Assembly: GCA_026169045.1 (NCBI GenBank)
Contig: JAPFDH010000080.1
Location: forward strand, 1-64,000
From: Lachnospiraceae bacterium
GTDB taxonomy: Bacteria; Bacillota; Clostridia; Lachnospirales; Lachnospiraceae
Direction: 5' to 3'
DNA length: 64,000 nucleotides
Shown here: one piece after another, positions 51,187 to 61,454 of the stretch
Layout of the letters: the number at the start of each line of letters is the position of its first letter
Position numbering within the stretch: the first letter of the stretch is position 1
Notes under the pieces: model-generated
Seen by the model: only the letters and a program-made list of their open reading frames with translations
What the model was told of the DNA's origin: nothing
The model's database searches: none
Program-made: the position numbers and the translations under genes

Positions 51187-51756
51187 ATGTATATTATTGC
51201 TGGATTGGGGAATCCCACATCAAAATATGAACATACAAGACATAATGTGGGATTTGATGTGATTGATTGTTTGGCAGAGGAATATCATATTAGTGTGGAT
51301 ACAAAAAAACACCGTGCACTGCTGGGAAAGGGAATGATCGGCAAAGAAAAAGTTATTTTGGTAAAACCGCAGACATTTATGAATCTAAGCGGCGAGAGTA
51401 TCCGAGAAGTGTTGGAATATTATAAAACAGATCCCAGTGAACTGATTGTAATTTACGATGATATCAGTTTGGTGCCGGGACAGATTCGCGTCAGAGGGAA
51501 AGGAAGTGCAGGCGGCCATAATGGAATCAAAAATATTATTTTGCAGTTGGCTACACAAGAATTTCCAAGAATTAAAGTGGGCGTGGGAGAAAAACCGGCT
51601 CATATGGATTTGGCAGATCATGTATTGGGAAGATTTAATAAAGAAGATGGGCTTCTTGTGGAGGAAGCAAAACGCAATGCGGTAAAGGCTGTGGCGTGTA
51701 TTCTGGAAAACGGTGTGGAGGCAGCTATGAATGCGTTTAATGCAAAGAAAAAATAG
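51187..51756 (+). CDS. pth: Peptidyl-tRNA hydrolase
   Basis: 189 residues. Family landmarks GLGNPTSKYEHTRHNVGFDV with catalytic His near residue 20, KPQTFMNLSGES, VIYDDISLVPGQIRVR and GSAGGHNGIKNII are all present. It frees tRNA from stalled peptidyl-tRNA in the cytoplasm. It is ten bases upstream of mfd, the usual pth-mfd order in Firmicutes. Confidence 0.95.
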   Translation: MYIIAGLGNPTSKYEHTRHNVGFDVIDCLAEEYHISVDTKKHRALLGKGMIGKEKVILVKPQTFMNLSGESIREVLEYYKTDPSELIVIYDDISLVPGQIRVRGKGSAGGHNGIKNIILQLATQEFPRIKVGVGEKPAHMDLADHVLGRFNKEDGLLVEEAKRNAVKAVACILENGVEAAMNAFNAKKK

Positions 51757-51765
51757 GGGGAAATC

Positions 51766-54700
51766 ATGTCAAAACTATTTAAACAGCCACTTCTGGAATT
51801 AAAAGATTTTGAGGATATGTCAGATGTCCTGAAACGAGGGCAGGGGCCTGTGCAGGTTTCAGGATGTCTGGATTCCCAGAAAGTTCATTTGATGAGCCAG
51901 CTGGGAGAGGAAATTCCATATCGTTTGGTCGTGACGTATAGTGAGTTGCGGGCAAAAGAAATTTATGAGGATTTTAAACTGTTTACGGATCGGGTCTTGT
52001 ACTATCCAGCGAAAGATTTTATTTTTTATAGTGCTGATATTCAGGGAAATCAAATCATACGTCAAAGAATGTATGCAATAAAAAATATTGCAGAATGTGA
52101 GGGTGGAGTAATTATCACGACTATTGATGGTCTGATGAATGCGCTGCCTCCTTTTGCGTGTATAAAAGAGCAAATTATGATACTGGAAGAAATGGCGGTA
52201 TTGGATTTGCAGGACATGAAGAAGAAATTGACATTTCTTGGATATGAGAGAATGGCACAGGTGGAAGCGCCAGGGCAATTTGCCATTCATGGAGGAATAC
52301 TAGATATATTTTGTATGACAGAAGAAAATCCCTTCCGAATTGAACTTTGGGGGGATGAGGTGGATTCGATACGTACGTTTGATGTGGAAAGTCAACGATC
52401 CATGGAAAGGTTGGAAAAAGCAGTCATCTATCCGGCCCAGGAAATGATTTTGACAGAGGACACCTGTCATTTGGGATTGGAAAAACTGGAAAAAGAATTT
52501 CAGCAATATTATCAGATCTTAAAAAATAATCGAAAACTGGAAGAAGCGGGAAGATTAAAAGAAGCAGTAGAACAGATTAAGGAAGAATTTGAAGAAGGAA
52601 TACGACTGCATGGTTTGGATCATTGTATTCATTATTTCTATCCGGAGACCGTATCATTCCTTGATTATATTGAAGAAGAGAAGTGTATGATTTTTCTGGA
52701 TGAACCGGTTCGTCTAAAGGAACGCAGTGAAGCGGTAGAAAATGAATTTAGGGAAAGTATGGCCAACCGTTTGGAAAAAGGATATTTACTTCCGGGACAG
52801 GCGGATGTATTGTATAGTACAAAACAAATTTTTGCAAAACTGCAGAGAAAATCTGAGGTGGTTTTAAACAGTTTGGATCAACGGTTTACTCTGTTAAAAA
52901 TACCACATCATTTCAGTTTATCTGTTCAGAATATCAGTTCTTATAAAAATGGATTTGAGCTATTGATACAGGATTTGAAAACCTGGAAAAAAGAGGGATT
53001 TCGCATTGTTATGTTATGCGGTTCCAGACTGCGTGCTGAAAGACTGGCCAGAGATTTGCGGGAGTATGAATTGCGGGCATACTATGCGGAAGATCAGGAT
53101 CGCAGTATAACAGAAGGGGAAATTTTAGTAACATATGGAAATCTTCATCGGGGATTCTCCTATCCCCAAATAAAATTCACGGTTATTACAGACGGTGATA
53201 TTTTTGGGACGGAAAAAAAGAAGCGAAAAAAGAAAAGTATATACCAGGGACAGAAAATCAATAGTTTTGCGGATCTTTCTGTCGGAGATTATGTGGTTCA
53301 CGAAAACCATGGCTTGGGTATTTATCGCGGAATTGAAAAGGTGGAAATCGATCATACCATAAAAGATTATATTAAAATTGAGTATGGAGATGGAGGAAAC
53401 TTATATATTCCTGCTACGCAATTTAATTTAATTCAAAAATATGCGGATGCAAAAGCCAAGAAACCCAAATTGAATCATTTGGGAGGACAGGAATGGAATA
53501 AAACGAAAAAACGGGTGAAGGGTGCAGTAAGGGAAATTGCTAAAGAATTGGTAGAGTTATATGCTGCCAGACAAAATGGAAATGGATATCAGTACGGCGA
53601 AGATACCATTTGGCAGAAAGAGTTTGAGGAAATGTTCCCTTATGAAGAGACACAAGACCAGTTGGATGCCATTGAAGCCACAAAACATGATATGGAAAGT
53701 AAAAAAATCATGGATCGTTTGGTGTGCGGAGATGTGGGATTCGGAAAAACGGAAATAGCCATTCGCGCTGCGTTCAAAGCGGTACAGGAAAGCAAGCAGG
53801 TGGTATATCTTGTTCCGACAACGATCTTAGCGCAGCAGCATTATAATACCTTTTGTCAGAGAATGAAAGATTTTCCGGTGAAAATTGAACTTTTAAGCCG
53901 GTTCCGAACTCCAGCGCAACAGAAAAAAGCGTTGGAAGGATTGAAAAAGGGTTTGGTGGATATTATTATTGGTACCCACCGTGTTCTGTCAAAAGATGTG
54001 GTATTTAAAGATTTAGGATTATTGATTATTGATGAAGAACAGCGCTTTGGGGTTACTCATAAAGAAAAAATTAAGCAGATGAAAAAGAATGTGGATGTAT
54101 TGACGTTAACGGCTACGCCAATCCCTCGTACGCTTCACATGAGCCTGATTGGTGTGAGGGATATGAGTGTATTGGAAGAAGCTCCCAGTGAGAGACATCC
54201 GATCCAGACGTATGTTATGGAATACAATCCGGAAATGGTGCGGGAAGCTATTAATCGCGAGCTGGCAAGAGAGGGCCAGGTGTATTATGTATACAATAGG
54301 GTTCAGGATATTGCGGATATGGCAGGGAAAATTGCCAAACTGGTACCGGAAGCGAATGTGGCATTTGCCCATGGACAGATGCACGAGAGAGAGCTGGAGC
54401 GTATTATGCTGGACTTTATTAACGGGGAGATTGATGTGCTGGTATCTACGACCATCATTGAGACGGGATTGGATATTTCCAATGTCAATACCATTATTAT
54501 TCATGATGCTGATCGATATGGCCTTTCTCAGTTATATCAGCTGCGTGGCCGTGTAGGGAGATCCAATCGTATGGCATATGCCTTTATCATGTATAAAAAA
54601 GACAAGGTTTTAAAAGAGGAAGCAGAAAAGCGTCTGCAGGCGATTCGAGAATTTACAGAGCTGGGATCCGGAATCAAAATTGCCATGAGAGATTTGGAAA

Positions 54701-55296
54701 TTCGTGGAGCAGGCAGTTTGTTGGGAGAAAAACAGAGTGGTCATATGGAAGCGGTAGGATATGACTTGTATTGCAAAATGCTCAATGAAGCAGTGCGTCT
54801 GTTAAAGGGAGAAGAAGTGGAAAATACAGAATTTGATACGACTGTGGATATCAATATGGATGCGTATATTCCATCTTCCTATATTCGAAATGAATATCTG
54901 AAATTGGATATGTATAAGAGAATTGCAGCGGTGGAAAATGAAGAAGAATGTATGGATATTCAGGATGAATTGATTGACCGCTTTGGAGATATACCGAAAG
55001 CAGTTCAAAATTTGCTTCTCATATCGTTTATTCGGGTATTGGCGCATAGTGTATTCGCAACAGAAATAACAGGTAATAAGCAAGAAATTAAAATTACTAT
55101 GTATAAGAATGCAGAGATTAAGGTGGAGAATATTCCTCAGCTTTTGGAAAAATATAAGGGGATTTTAACGTTCACTGCTGCAGAAGAACCATATTTTACT
55201 TACACAGACAGAAGAAAAGTAAATAAAGATATGGATGACGTTCTGAATACTGTGAAAATCCTGTTAAATGATATAAAAATGTTGCTTGTTTTATAG
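51766..55296 (+). CDS. mfd: Transcription-repair coupling factor
   Basis: 1176 residues, full length. In order: UvrB-like N-terminal modules; the RNA-polymerase-interaction (CarD-like) domain with SVGDYVVHENHGLGIYRGIE near 505-525; translocase core with Walker A CGDVGFGKTEIA near 650, DEEQRFGV near 756, TATPIPRTLHMS, and the translocation motif GLSQLYQLRGRVGRS; and the C-terminal D7 region. Mfd removes polymerase stalled at lesions and recruits UvrA. It follows pth closely; a PrsA-like gene comes next. Confidence 0.96.
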   Translation: MSKLFKQPLLELKDFEDMSDVLKRGQGPVQVSGCLDSQKVHLMSQLGEEIPYRLVVTYSELRAKEIYEDFKLFTDRVLYYPAKDFIFYSADIQGNQIIRQRMYAIKNIAECEGGVIITTIDGLMNALPPFACIKEQIMILEEMAVLDLQDMKKKLTFLGYERMAQVEAPGQFAIHGGILDIFCMTEENPFRIELWGDEVDSIRTFDVESQRSMERLEKAVIYPAQEMILTEDTCHLGLEKLEKEFQQYYQILKNNRKLEEAGRLKEAVEQIKEEFEEGIRLHGLDHCIHYFYPETVSFLDYIEEEKCMIFLDEPVRLKERSEAVENEFRESMANRLEKGYLLPGQADVLYSTKQIFAKLQRKSEVVLNSLDQRFTLLKIPHHFSLSVQNISSYKNGFELLIQDLKTWKKEGFRIVMLCGSRLRAERLARDLREYELRAYYAEDQDRSITEGEILVTYGNLHRGFSYPQIKFTVITDGDIFGTEKKKRKKKSIYQGQKINSFADLSVGDYVVHENHGLGIYRGIEKVEIDHTIKDYIKIEYGDGGNLYIPATQFNLIQKYADAKAKKPKLNHLGGQEWNKTKKRVKGAVREIAKELVELYAARQNGNGYQYGEDTIWQKEFEEMFPYEETQDQLDAIEATKHDMESKKIMDRLVCGDVGFGKTEIAIRAAFKAVQESKQVVYLVPTTILAQQHYNTFCQRMKDFPVKIELLSRFRTPAQQKKALEGLKKGLVDIIIGTHRVLSKDVVFKDLGLLIIDEEQRFGVTHKEKIKQMKKNVDVLTLTATPIPRTLHMSLIGVRDMSVLEEAPSERHPIQTYVMEYNPEMVREAINRELAREGQVYYVYNRVQDIADMAGKIAKLVPEANVAFAHGQMHERELERIMLDFINGEIDVLVSTTIIETGLDISNVNTIIIHDADRYGLSQLYQLRGRVGRSNRMAYAFIMYKKDKVLKEEAEKRLQAIREFTELGSGIKIAMRDLEIRGAGSLLGEKQSGHMEAVGYDLYCKMLNEAVRLLKGEEVENTEFDTTVDINMDAYIPSSYIRNEYLKLDMYKRIAAVENEEECMDIQDELIDRFGDIPKAVQNLLLISFIRVLAHSVFATEITGNKQEIKITMYKNAEIKVENIPQLLEKYKGILTFTAAEEPYFTYTDRRKVNKDMDDVLNTVKILLNDIKMLLVL

Positions 55297-55358
55297 AAAA
55301 GTAATATAATGAACTTTACGGCGCATTGTGGTGCCAGGAACCATTTGGGAGGTAACTT

Positions 55359-56567
55359 ATGAAAATAAATTGGAAAAAATATACCGCCGCCGCAGCCACT
55401 GTCGTGTTGACAGCAGGATTATTGGGAGGCTGTGCGCAGATTAATATTAATGATTCATCCGCAAAAGTTGTGGCAACGTATGGTGATGAGGAAATTTACT
55501 TGGATGAAGCAAAATTCATGGCAAAATATAATCAGTATCAAATGGAAGCTTTTTATGGAAGTTTGATGCAAATGATGGGGGCACAGTCTTATCAAGATTA
55601 TTGGGAAATGGATCCGTATGGTACAGGAAGCACCATGGAGGATCAGGCAAAGACAAGCACAATGCAGCAGATTCTTCAGACCCGGGTACTGTGTGACAAA
55701 GCAGAAGCAGACGGAATTACATTGACGGAAGAAGAGACGGCGAAAGTAACAGAAGCTGTGGATGCATTTATGAAAAACGAACAACTGGTGGAAGCGACCG
55801 GAGCAACACAGGAATTGGCAGAACGTATTTATACACAAAATGCTTTGGCGAATAAAGTATATGAGTCCATGGTACAGGATGTAGATACGAATGTGAATGA
55901 AGATGATTTTCTGAGAAAAACACTGGAATATATTAAGATATCCGAAAAGGAAGATGAAACAACAACAGAAGAAACCACAGCAGCAGAGAATGAGCAGGAA
56001 ACAGAAGCGGAAACTTCAGCAGAAGAAACAGAAGATACGGAATTAAAAGCCAAAATGATGGAAGCAGCTGAGCAGATTCAGACCGAAATAGAGTCCGGTA
56101 CAGAGTTGGATACAATCAAAGAAGAATATGCTGAGGCGGAGTTTGCTGTGTATAGTTTTAATGGTGTTGGAATCAGTGCCGAAGACACAGAAGAGTATAA
56201 AAAGACAGCCTGGAATTTAGCTGCCGGAGAATGTACGATTTATGAAGATGAGAGTGGCGTGATTTATGTATTGCATCTGGTTAATGAGAAAGATGAAGAA
56301 AAAACACAGGCAGCCATTCAAACTGAGATTGAAAACAGAACAGCAGAATTATTTAAGACTCGTTATGAAGAATTAACCAGTCAGGCACCGACATTTAAGG
56401 TAAAGGAAGATGTGTGGGATTCCGTGACTTTCCAGGAAGCGGCATTTGAAGAAGAAACGACAGAGGCAGAGACCGAAGAGGAAACAGAAACTGCCGCAGA
56501 TGGAGAAACGGAAGCGGAGACTGAAGGCAGCGTAGAGGAAACAACCGAACAGACGGATGCGGAATAA
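55359..56567 (+). CDS. PrsA/SurA-like foldase lipoprotein
   Basis: 402 residues. A lipoprotein signal peptide with lipobox LLGGC (Cys25) anchors it outside the membrane. Residues about 35-190 form the SurA_N-like chaperone helices (EEIYLDEAKFMAKYNQYQME). The following peptidyl-prolyl isomerase-like region is weak, and an acidic Glu/Thr-rich insert splits it at about 200-230 (ETTTEETTAAENEQETEAET). A second such tail closes the protein. It probably helps exported proteins fold. The position after mfd is conserved in Lachnospiraceae, from memory. GGGAGG precedes the ATG. Confidence 0.82.
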   Translation: MKINWKKYTAAAATVVLTAGLLGGCAQININDSSAKVVATYGDEEIYLDEAKFMAKYNQYQMEAFYGSLMQMMGAQSYQDYWEMDPYGTGSTMEDQAKTSTMQQILQTRVLCDKAEADGITLTEEETAKVTEAVDAFMKNEQLVEATGATQELAERIYTQNALANKVYESMVQDVDTNVNEDDFLRKTLEYIKISEKEDETTTEETTAAENEQETEAETSAEETEDTELKAKMMEAAEQIQTEIESGTELDTIKEEYAEAEFAVYSFNGVGISAEDTEEYKKTAWNLAAGECTIYEDESGVIYVLHLVNEKDEEKTQAAIQTEIENRTAELFKTRYEELTSQAPTFKVKEDVWDSVTFQEAAFEEETTEAETEEETETAADGETEAETEGSVEETTEQTDAE

Positions 56568-56597
56568 AGGGTAACTGCTATTATATTTGAAGAATTT

Positions 56598-56663
56598 GGG
56601 AGGGGAACTATTGGAGTTTGTCAGATGAAACGGACAAACCTCAGTGGTTCCTCCTAATTTTTG
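56598..56663 (+). terminator. Terminator after the PrsA-like gene
   Basis: GAGGGGAAC pairs imperfectly with GTTCCTC and an inner GTTTGTC pairs with GACAAAC; TAATTTTTG follows. It lies in the leader of the next MATE gene, so an attenuator role is possible. Confidence 0.65.
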
Positions 56664-56705
56664 GGGTTATACTTCATTGGATGTATCTGTCGGAAGGAGA
56701 TTATT

Positions 56706-58133
56706 ATGATTCAAAAAGAAAAAAATGAGCAGCAGTCAGCAGAAAATTTAAAGGATAAAAAAACGGGCAATGATTTGGGAACCGGCAGTGTGGGAAAATT
56801 GCTTTTAAAATTGGCGGCACCAGCCATTCTGGCTCAGGTGGTAAACATGCTGTATAATATTGTGGATCGTATGTATATCGGGCATATTCCTGAAATTGGT
56901 GTGTCAGCACTGACGGGAGTAGGGCTGTGTTTTCCGATCATTATATTAATTACAGCATTTAGTTCTCTCATAGGTATGGGGGGAGCACCGAGAGCGGCTA
57001 TTTTTATGGGAAAAAGAGAAAAAGAAAAAGCAGAAGAAATTTTGGGTAATTGTGTTACTGCCCTTGTGGTCATTGCCATTTTGCTTACCATAGTGTTCCT
57101 TGTATTTGGTCGTCCGCTTTTAATATTGTTTGGCGCCAGTGAAAATACGATCGGATATGCGCTGGATTATATGCAGATTTATGTATGCGGGACTATTTTT
57201 GTGCAAATGGCATTGGGGCTAAATAGTTTTATTACGACACAGGGCTTTTCTCTTATCAGCATGCTGACCGTAGCTATTGGAGCAGTCACCAATATTGTCT
57301 TGGATCCGATCCTCATATTTGGATTTCAGATGGGAGTTCAGGGAGCAGCATTGGCTACGATTATTTCTCAGGCGGTTTCTTCTGTGTGGGTATTGCGTTT
57401 CCTGACAGGAAAGAAAACAAAATTGCGTATTCAAAAAAAGTATTTGCATGTCCGGGCCGGTATTTTGCTTCCTGTTTTGGGATTGGGTGTTTCACCATTT
57501 GTGATGCAAAGTACAGAAAGTTTATTGAATATTTGCCTGAATGCATCGCTGTCCAGATATGGTGGTGATTTGGCCGTAGGAGCCATGACGATTATGAGCA
57601 GTGTCATGCAGATATGTACGTTACCGTTACAGGGATTGACACAAGGGGCTCAGCCGATTATCAGCTTCAATTTTGGTGCCGGAAAAGTGGATCGAATTAA
57701 AAAAGCATTTCGCCTTGCCATAACAGCAGGTTTGACTTATACAACAGCCTTTTGGATATTGCTTATGGTGATTCCTCAGGTATTTGTAATGATTTTCAAT
57801 AGTAGTTCAACAGAACTGATGGACTTTACAGTCTGGTCCATGAGAATTTATATGGCAGGACTGTTTGCACTTGGCGCACAGATTACTTGTCAGCAGACTT
57901 TTCTTGCATTAGGACAGGCAAAAGTTTCTTTGATACTTGCCTGCCTGAGAAAACTGATATTATTGATTCCATTGATTTTGGTGCTTCCACTTTTCATGGA
58001 GGATAAAGTGTTTGGCGTTTTTGTGGCAGAACCCATTGCGGACATTCTGGCGTCACTCACTACGGTTATTGTTTTCAGCCGTATTTTCCCGAAATTGCTT
58101 CGAGGAGTTCATCCGGGAAAAGATGAAAAATAA
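56706..58133 (+). CDS. MATE-family exporter, third copy
   Basis: 475 residues. A charged 30-residue N-terminal tail precedes the helices (LLLKLAAPAILAQVVNMLYN, IVDRMYIGHIPEIG). It belongs to the MepA-like subgroup: MGMGGAPRAAIFMGKRE-type loop and GAQPIISFNFGAGKVDRIKK in the second half. Substrate unknown. ATG 56706 has GGAAGGAG upstream; the ORF could extend to 56661, without a site. Convergent with the small gene that follows. Confidence 0.92.
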   Translation: MIQKEKNEQQSAENLKDKKTGNDLGTGSVGKLLLKLAAPAILAQVVNMLYNIVDRMYIGHIPEIGVSALTGVGLCFPIIILITAFSSLIGMGGAPRAAIFMGKREKEKAEEILGNCVTALVVIAILLTIVFLVFGRPLLILFGASENTIGYALDYMQIYVCGTIFVQMALGLNSFITTQGFSLISMLTVAIGAVTNIVLDPILIFGFQMGVQGAALATIISQAVSSVWVLRFLTGKKTKLRIQKKYLHVRAGILLPVLGLGVSPFVMQSTESLLNICLNASLSRYGGDLAVGAMTIMSSVMQICTLPLQGLTQGAQPIISFNFGAGKVDRIKKAFRLAITAGLTYTTAFWILLMVIPQVFVMIFNSSSTELMDFTVWSMRIYMAGLFALGAQITCQQTFLALGQAKVSLILACLRKLILLIPLILVLPLFMEDKVFGVFVAEPIADILASLTTVIVFSRIFPKLLRGVHPGKDEK

Positions 58134-58137
58134 GCGT

Positions 58138-58575
58138 TTAGCAGTTTTTTCCTAAAAGCATGTAAATGAACGAGTGAAGAGGTTCCAGAAAATCCCATAT
58201 AAACCGATTGTTATCTACACTTTTTTCACCACAGTCAATGATCGAAGTTCTTTCCAAAAGTTTGTCAGCCATTTTCTTTAGACAGTTGGATTGTTCGCTT
58301 GATAAATGGATGGCCAGATCACTGCAACATGAGGCAAATTTATCCGCATATACATGACCGAGAATTTCTATAGCCAGTGAATGAAGGGAGATCAGCAAAG
58401 GCTTGTGGAAATAATGTTCATAGGTTTTCAGAATATGTTCAGCCAGTGGAACTGAGCCATTTCCGGGAAGTTCTAAATAATTCATTAAAGCAGAATCACA
58501 GGTAATGCGTACAATTTTGTTTTCATATTGAATCGTGATGGATTCAAAAACCGTTTCTGTGTAATGTTCGTTCAT
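58138..58575 (-). CDS. Uncharacterised protein, 145 residues
   Basis: Soluble and helical, starting MNEHYTETVFESITIQYENK, with HILKTYEHYFHKPLLISLHS and HSFIYMLLGKNC at the end. GAAAGGTAC precedes the start on the minus strand. It ends only four bases from the convergent MATE stop. No family recognised. Confidence 0.6.
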   Translation of the reverse strand: MNEHYTETVFESITIQYENKIVRITCDSALMNYLELPGNGSVPLAEHILKTYEHYFHKPLLISLHSLAIEILGHVYADKFASCCSDLAIHLSSEQSNCLKKMADKLLERTSIIDCGEKSVDNNRFIWDFLEPLHSFIYMLLGKNC

Positions 58576-58760
58576 TTTTAAGTACCTTTCTTTATGTATG
58601 TTTCATTTGTTTAAGGAGAAAAATAATACATAGTCTTTTTTATAGAAATTATAAAGGATGAGAAAAAAAGATGCAATCATTTGAAATGTGTGTTTGCGTA
58701 AGGAAATGCAGGATAATTTCGTATATGCAAAAAATCCTACAATTCGGATAAAAAGAGGGG

Positions 58761-58789
58761 TTGGCATACATTATAAAAAAGAGTATAAT
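58761..58789 (+). promoter_or_regulatory. asnS promoter
   Basis: TTGGCA at 58761-58766 and TATAAT at 58784-58789 with a 17-base spacer. No T-box sequence is found between this promoter and the gene. The rest of 58576-58908 holds nothing else that I can support. Confidence 0.75.
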
Positions 58790-58908
58790 AGGCTGAAACC
58801 ACGTTGCCATAATGAAAGAGAAAAGAGATGGTTTTGTGGCACAGAGGAGAAATATGCAACAGTAGAATAAAATGTGTTGCAAAAAATAGGAAAGATGGAG
58901 GAAATGTT

Positions 58909-60300
58909 ATGGATTTAGTATCAATTCGGGAGTTATATAAGAATACGGATGCCTATATCGGAAATGAAGTGGAAATTGGCGGATGGGTAAGAAGCAACCG
59001 TGATTCCAAACAGTTTGGCTTCCTGGTGATCAATGATGGAACCTTTTTTGAAACGCTGCAGGTGGTATACCATGATACAATGAATAACTTTTCTGAAATC
59101 AGCAAGTGTAATGTAGGTGCAGCAGTTATTGTAAAAGGAACATTGGTAGCTACACCACAGGCAAAACAGCCATTTGAAATTCAGGCAGAAAGTGTGACTG
59201 TAGAAGGTGCATCTGCTGCAGATTATCCTTTACAGAAAAAACGCCACAGTATGGAATATTTGAGAACGATTTCTCATTTGAGACCAAGAACGAACACCTT
59301 CCAGGCGGTATTCCGTGTACGTTCTCTGATTGCTTATGCAATTCATCAATTTTTCCAGGAAAGAGATTTTGTATATGTGCATACACCATTAATTACAGGC
59401 AGTGACTGTGAAGGTGCCGGAGAAATGTTCCAAGTGACAACTATGGACTTGAATCAGATTCCGAAGACAGAAGATGGACAGGTGGATTATTCCAAGGATT
59501 TCTTTGGAAAACCTACGAATTTGACTGTAAGCGGACAATTAAATGGGGAAACATATGCCATGGCATTTCGCAATATCTACACATTTGGACCGACATTCCG
59601 TGCCGAAAATTCCAATACAACACGCCATGCTGCAGAGTTTTGGATGATCGAACCGGAGATGGCGTTTGCTGATCTGGATGATAATATGCATGTGGCTGAG
59701 GCAATGTTAAAATATATTATTCGTTATGTAATGGAACATGCACCTGAAGAAATTAATTTCTTTAATCAATTTATTGATAAAGGTTTGAAGGAACGTTTGG
59801 AGGGAGTATTAAATTCTGAGTTCGCTCGCGTAACATACACAGAGGCAATTGAACTGTTAGAGAAGCATAACGATGAATTTGATTATAAAGTTTCATGGGG
59901 ATGTGATCTTCAGACAGAACATGAGCGTTATTTGACTGAAAAAATATTCAAACGTCCGGTATTTGTCACAGATTATCCGAAGGATATAAAGGCTTTCTAT
60001 ATGAAACTGAACGAGGATGGAAAAACGGTAGCAGCAGTGGATTGCTTAGTGCCGGGTATCGGTGAGATTATAGGTGGAAGCCAGAGAGAGGATGACTATG
60101 ATAAATTGTTATGCAGAATGAAAGAGCTGAATTTAAATCCGGATGATTATGGATTTTATTTGGATCTTAGAAAATATGGTTCCGCGCGTCATTCCGGATT
60201 TGGTTTGGGATTTGAACGCTGTGTTATGTATTTGACTGGTATGAGTAATATTCGCGATGTCATTCCTTTCCCAAGAACGGTAAATAATTGTGAACTGTAA
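58909..60300 (+). CDS. asnS: Asparaginyl-tRNA synthetase
   Basis: 463 residues of class IIb. An OB-fold anticodon-binding domain (1-110, [20 protein letters not shown] and [17 protein letters not shown]) is followed by the catalytic domain with [40 protein letters not shown] (motif 2) and [20 protein letters not shown] (motif 3). The asparaginyl type is indicated by the overall AsnS sequence rather than AspS. ATG 58909 has GGAGGAAA upstream. Confidence 0.96.
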   Translation: MDLVSIRELYKNTDAYIGNEVEIGGWVRSNRDSKQFGFLVINDGTFFETLQVVYHDTMNNFSEISKCNVGAAVIVKGTLVATPQAKQPFEIQAESVTVEGASAADYPLQKKRHSMEYLRTISHLRPRTNTFQAVFRVRSLIAYAIHQFFQERDFVYVHTPLITGSDCEGAGEMFQVTTMDLNQIPKTEDGQVDYSKDFFGKPTNLTVSGQLNGETYAMAFRNIYTFGPTFRAENSNTTRHAAEFWMIEPEMAFADLDDNMHVAEAMLKYIIRYVMEHAPEEINFFNQFIDKGLKERLEGVLNSEFARVTYTEAIELLEKHNDEFDYKVSWGCDLQTEHERYLTEKIFKRPVFVTDYPKDIKAFYMKLNEDGKTVAAVDCLVPGIGEIIGGSQREDDYDKLLCRMKELNLNPDDYGFYLDLRKYGSARHSGFGLGFERCVMYLTGMSNIRDVIPFPRTVNNCEL

Positions 60301-60310
60301 GCGTATTTTT

Positions 60311-60350
60311 TGCGGGCGGTATCGGATAATCCGATGATACCGCCTGCTGG
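60311..60350. repeat. Inverted repeat after asnS
   Basis: GCGGGCGGTATC pairs with GATACCGCCTGC, with CGGA/TCCG inside. The T-run lies before, not after, the stem on the + strand, so it may be a weak terminator or a regulatory hairpin. Confidence 0.5.
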
Positions 60351-60397
60351 ATTAGACGGAGCATGAAAGTTTTTATATCATGCAGATAGGAGTTTTT

Positions 60398-61453
60398 GTG
60401 AAATTTATTCATATAGCAGATGTGCATTTGGGTATGATACCGGATGCAGGATATCCGTGGAGCAATGCGCGGGCAGAAGAAATGTGGAAAACATTGGGGA
60501 AGGTCGTAGAAAGATGTAATCATGATCAGATCGACCTTCTTTTCATTGCCGGAGATTTGTTTCACAGACAGCCTCTGAAAAAAGAATTAAAAGAAGTCAA
60601 CTATCTGTTTTCCATGCTGGAACATACAAAGGTAGTTATGATAGCGGGAAATCATGACTGCATTCGTGAAGAATCTTATTATAAAAATTATCCATGGTCA
60701 GAACAAGTTATTTTACTCCAGTCGGATAAGTTTGAAAGGGTTTACTTTGAAGAATTGGATACAGAGGTAACGGGATTTAGTTATCATCAAAGTGAAATCA
60801 GGCAGGAGCGTTACAGGGAAGCCAGCAGAGGTGAAAAAGGGCGATATCAGGTTTTGTTAGCGCATGGTGGAGATGAAAAGCATGTTCCAATCGATGTTCC
60901 TGATCTGGCAGCAAAAGGGTTTGATTATGTCGCTCTTGGGCATATTCATAAGCCTAATTTAATGCCAGAAAGCAACATGGCATATTGTGGTTCTCTGGAA
61001 CCAACGGATCGAAATGATTTGGGAGAAAGAGGATATATACAGGGAGAAATCAATGAACAGGGAACAACGTTTACTTTTGTTCCTGCGGCGGTGCGTTCTT
61101 ATTTATCATTGCGGATTACAATTACACCGGATACAACAGAAGGCGCATTGTGTGATAAACTAAAAGAAACCATGGAACATCATGGAAAACAGAATATTTA
61201 TAAGATTATTTTAGAGGGTAGTTATGATCCGGAAGCGCGATTGGATCTAGAAAAAATTCAAGAGATGGGAAATATTATACAGATTTCTGATGAGTCGAAT
61301 CCGGAATATGATATTGAGGTACTGAGACAAGAACATAAAGATGATGTGATCGGAATGTATATAGAAGCATTTATGAAGGAACCTTTAACAGAAGATAGAA
61401 AAAAAGCATTATACTACGGGATCAATGCATTGCTTCGGCAGGGAGGACGTTGA
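60398..61453 (+). CDS. SbcD/YhaO-like DNA exonuclease subunit
   Basis: 351 residues. Metallophosphoesterase motifs: HIADVHLGM, FIAGDLFHRQ, IAGNHD, LLAHGGDEKHVPIDV and ALGHIHKPNLMPE, then a capping domain typical of SbcD/YhaO. Such nucleases open hairpins and process DNA ends with an SMC-like partner, here the next gene. GTG 60398 is chosen because AGGAG lies five bases before it; an earlier in-frame ATG 60380 has no site. Confidence 0.88.
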   Translation: MKFIHIADVHLGMIPDAGYPWSNARAEEMWKTLGKVVERCNHDQIDLLFIAGDLFHRQPLKKELKEVNYLFSMLEHTKVVMIAGNHDCIREESYYKNYPWSEQVILLQSDKFERVYFEELDTEVTGFSYHQSEIRQERYREASRGEKGRYQVLLAHGGDEKHVPIDVPDLAAKGFDYVALGHIHKPNLMPESNMAYCGSLEPTDRNDLGERGYIQGEINEQGTTFTFVPAAVRSYLSLRITITPDTTEGALCDKLKETMEHHGKQNIYKIILEGSYDPEARLDLEKIQEMGNIIQISDESNPEYDIEVLRQEHKDDVIGMYIEAFMKEPLTEDRKKALYYGINALLRQGGR

Positions 61454-61454
61454 T

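Noticed and set aside
58790-58908. T-box riboswitch before asnS
   Set aside because: Neither the T-box core sequence nor a terminator is found between promoter and gene.
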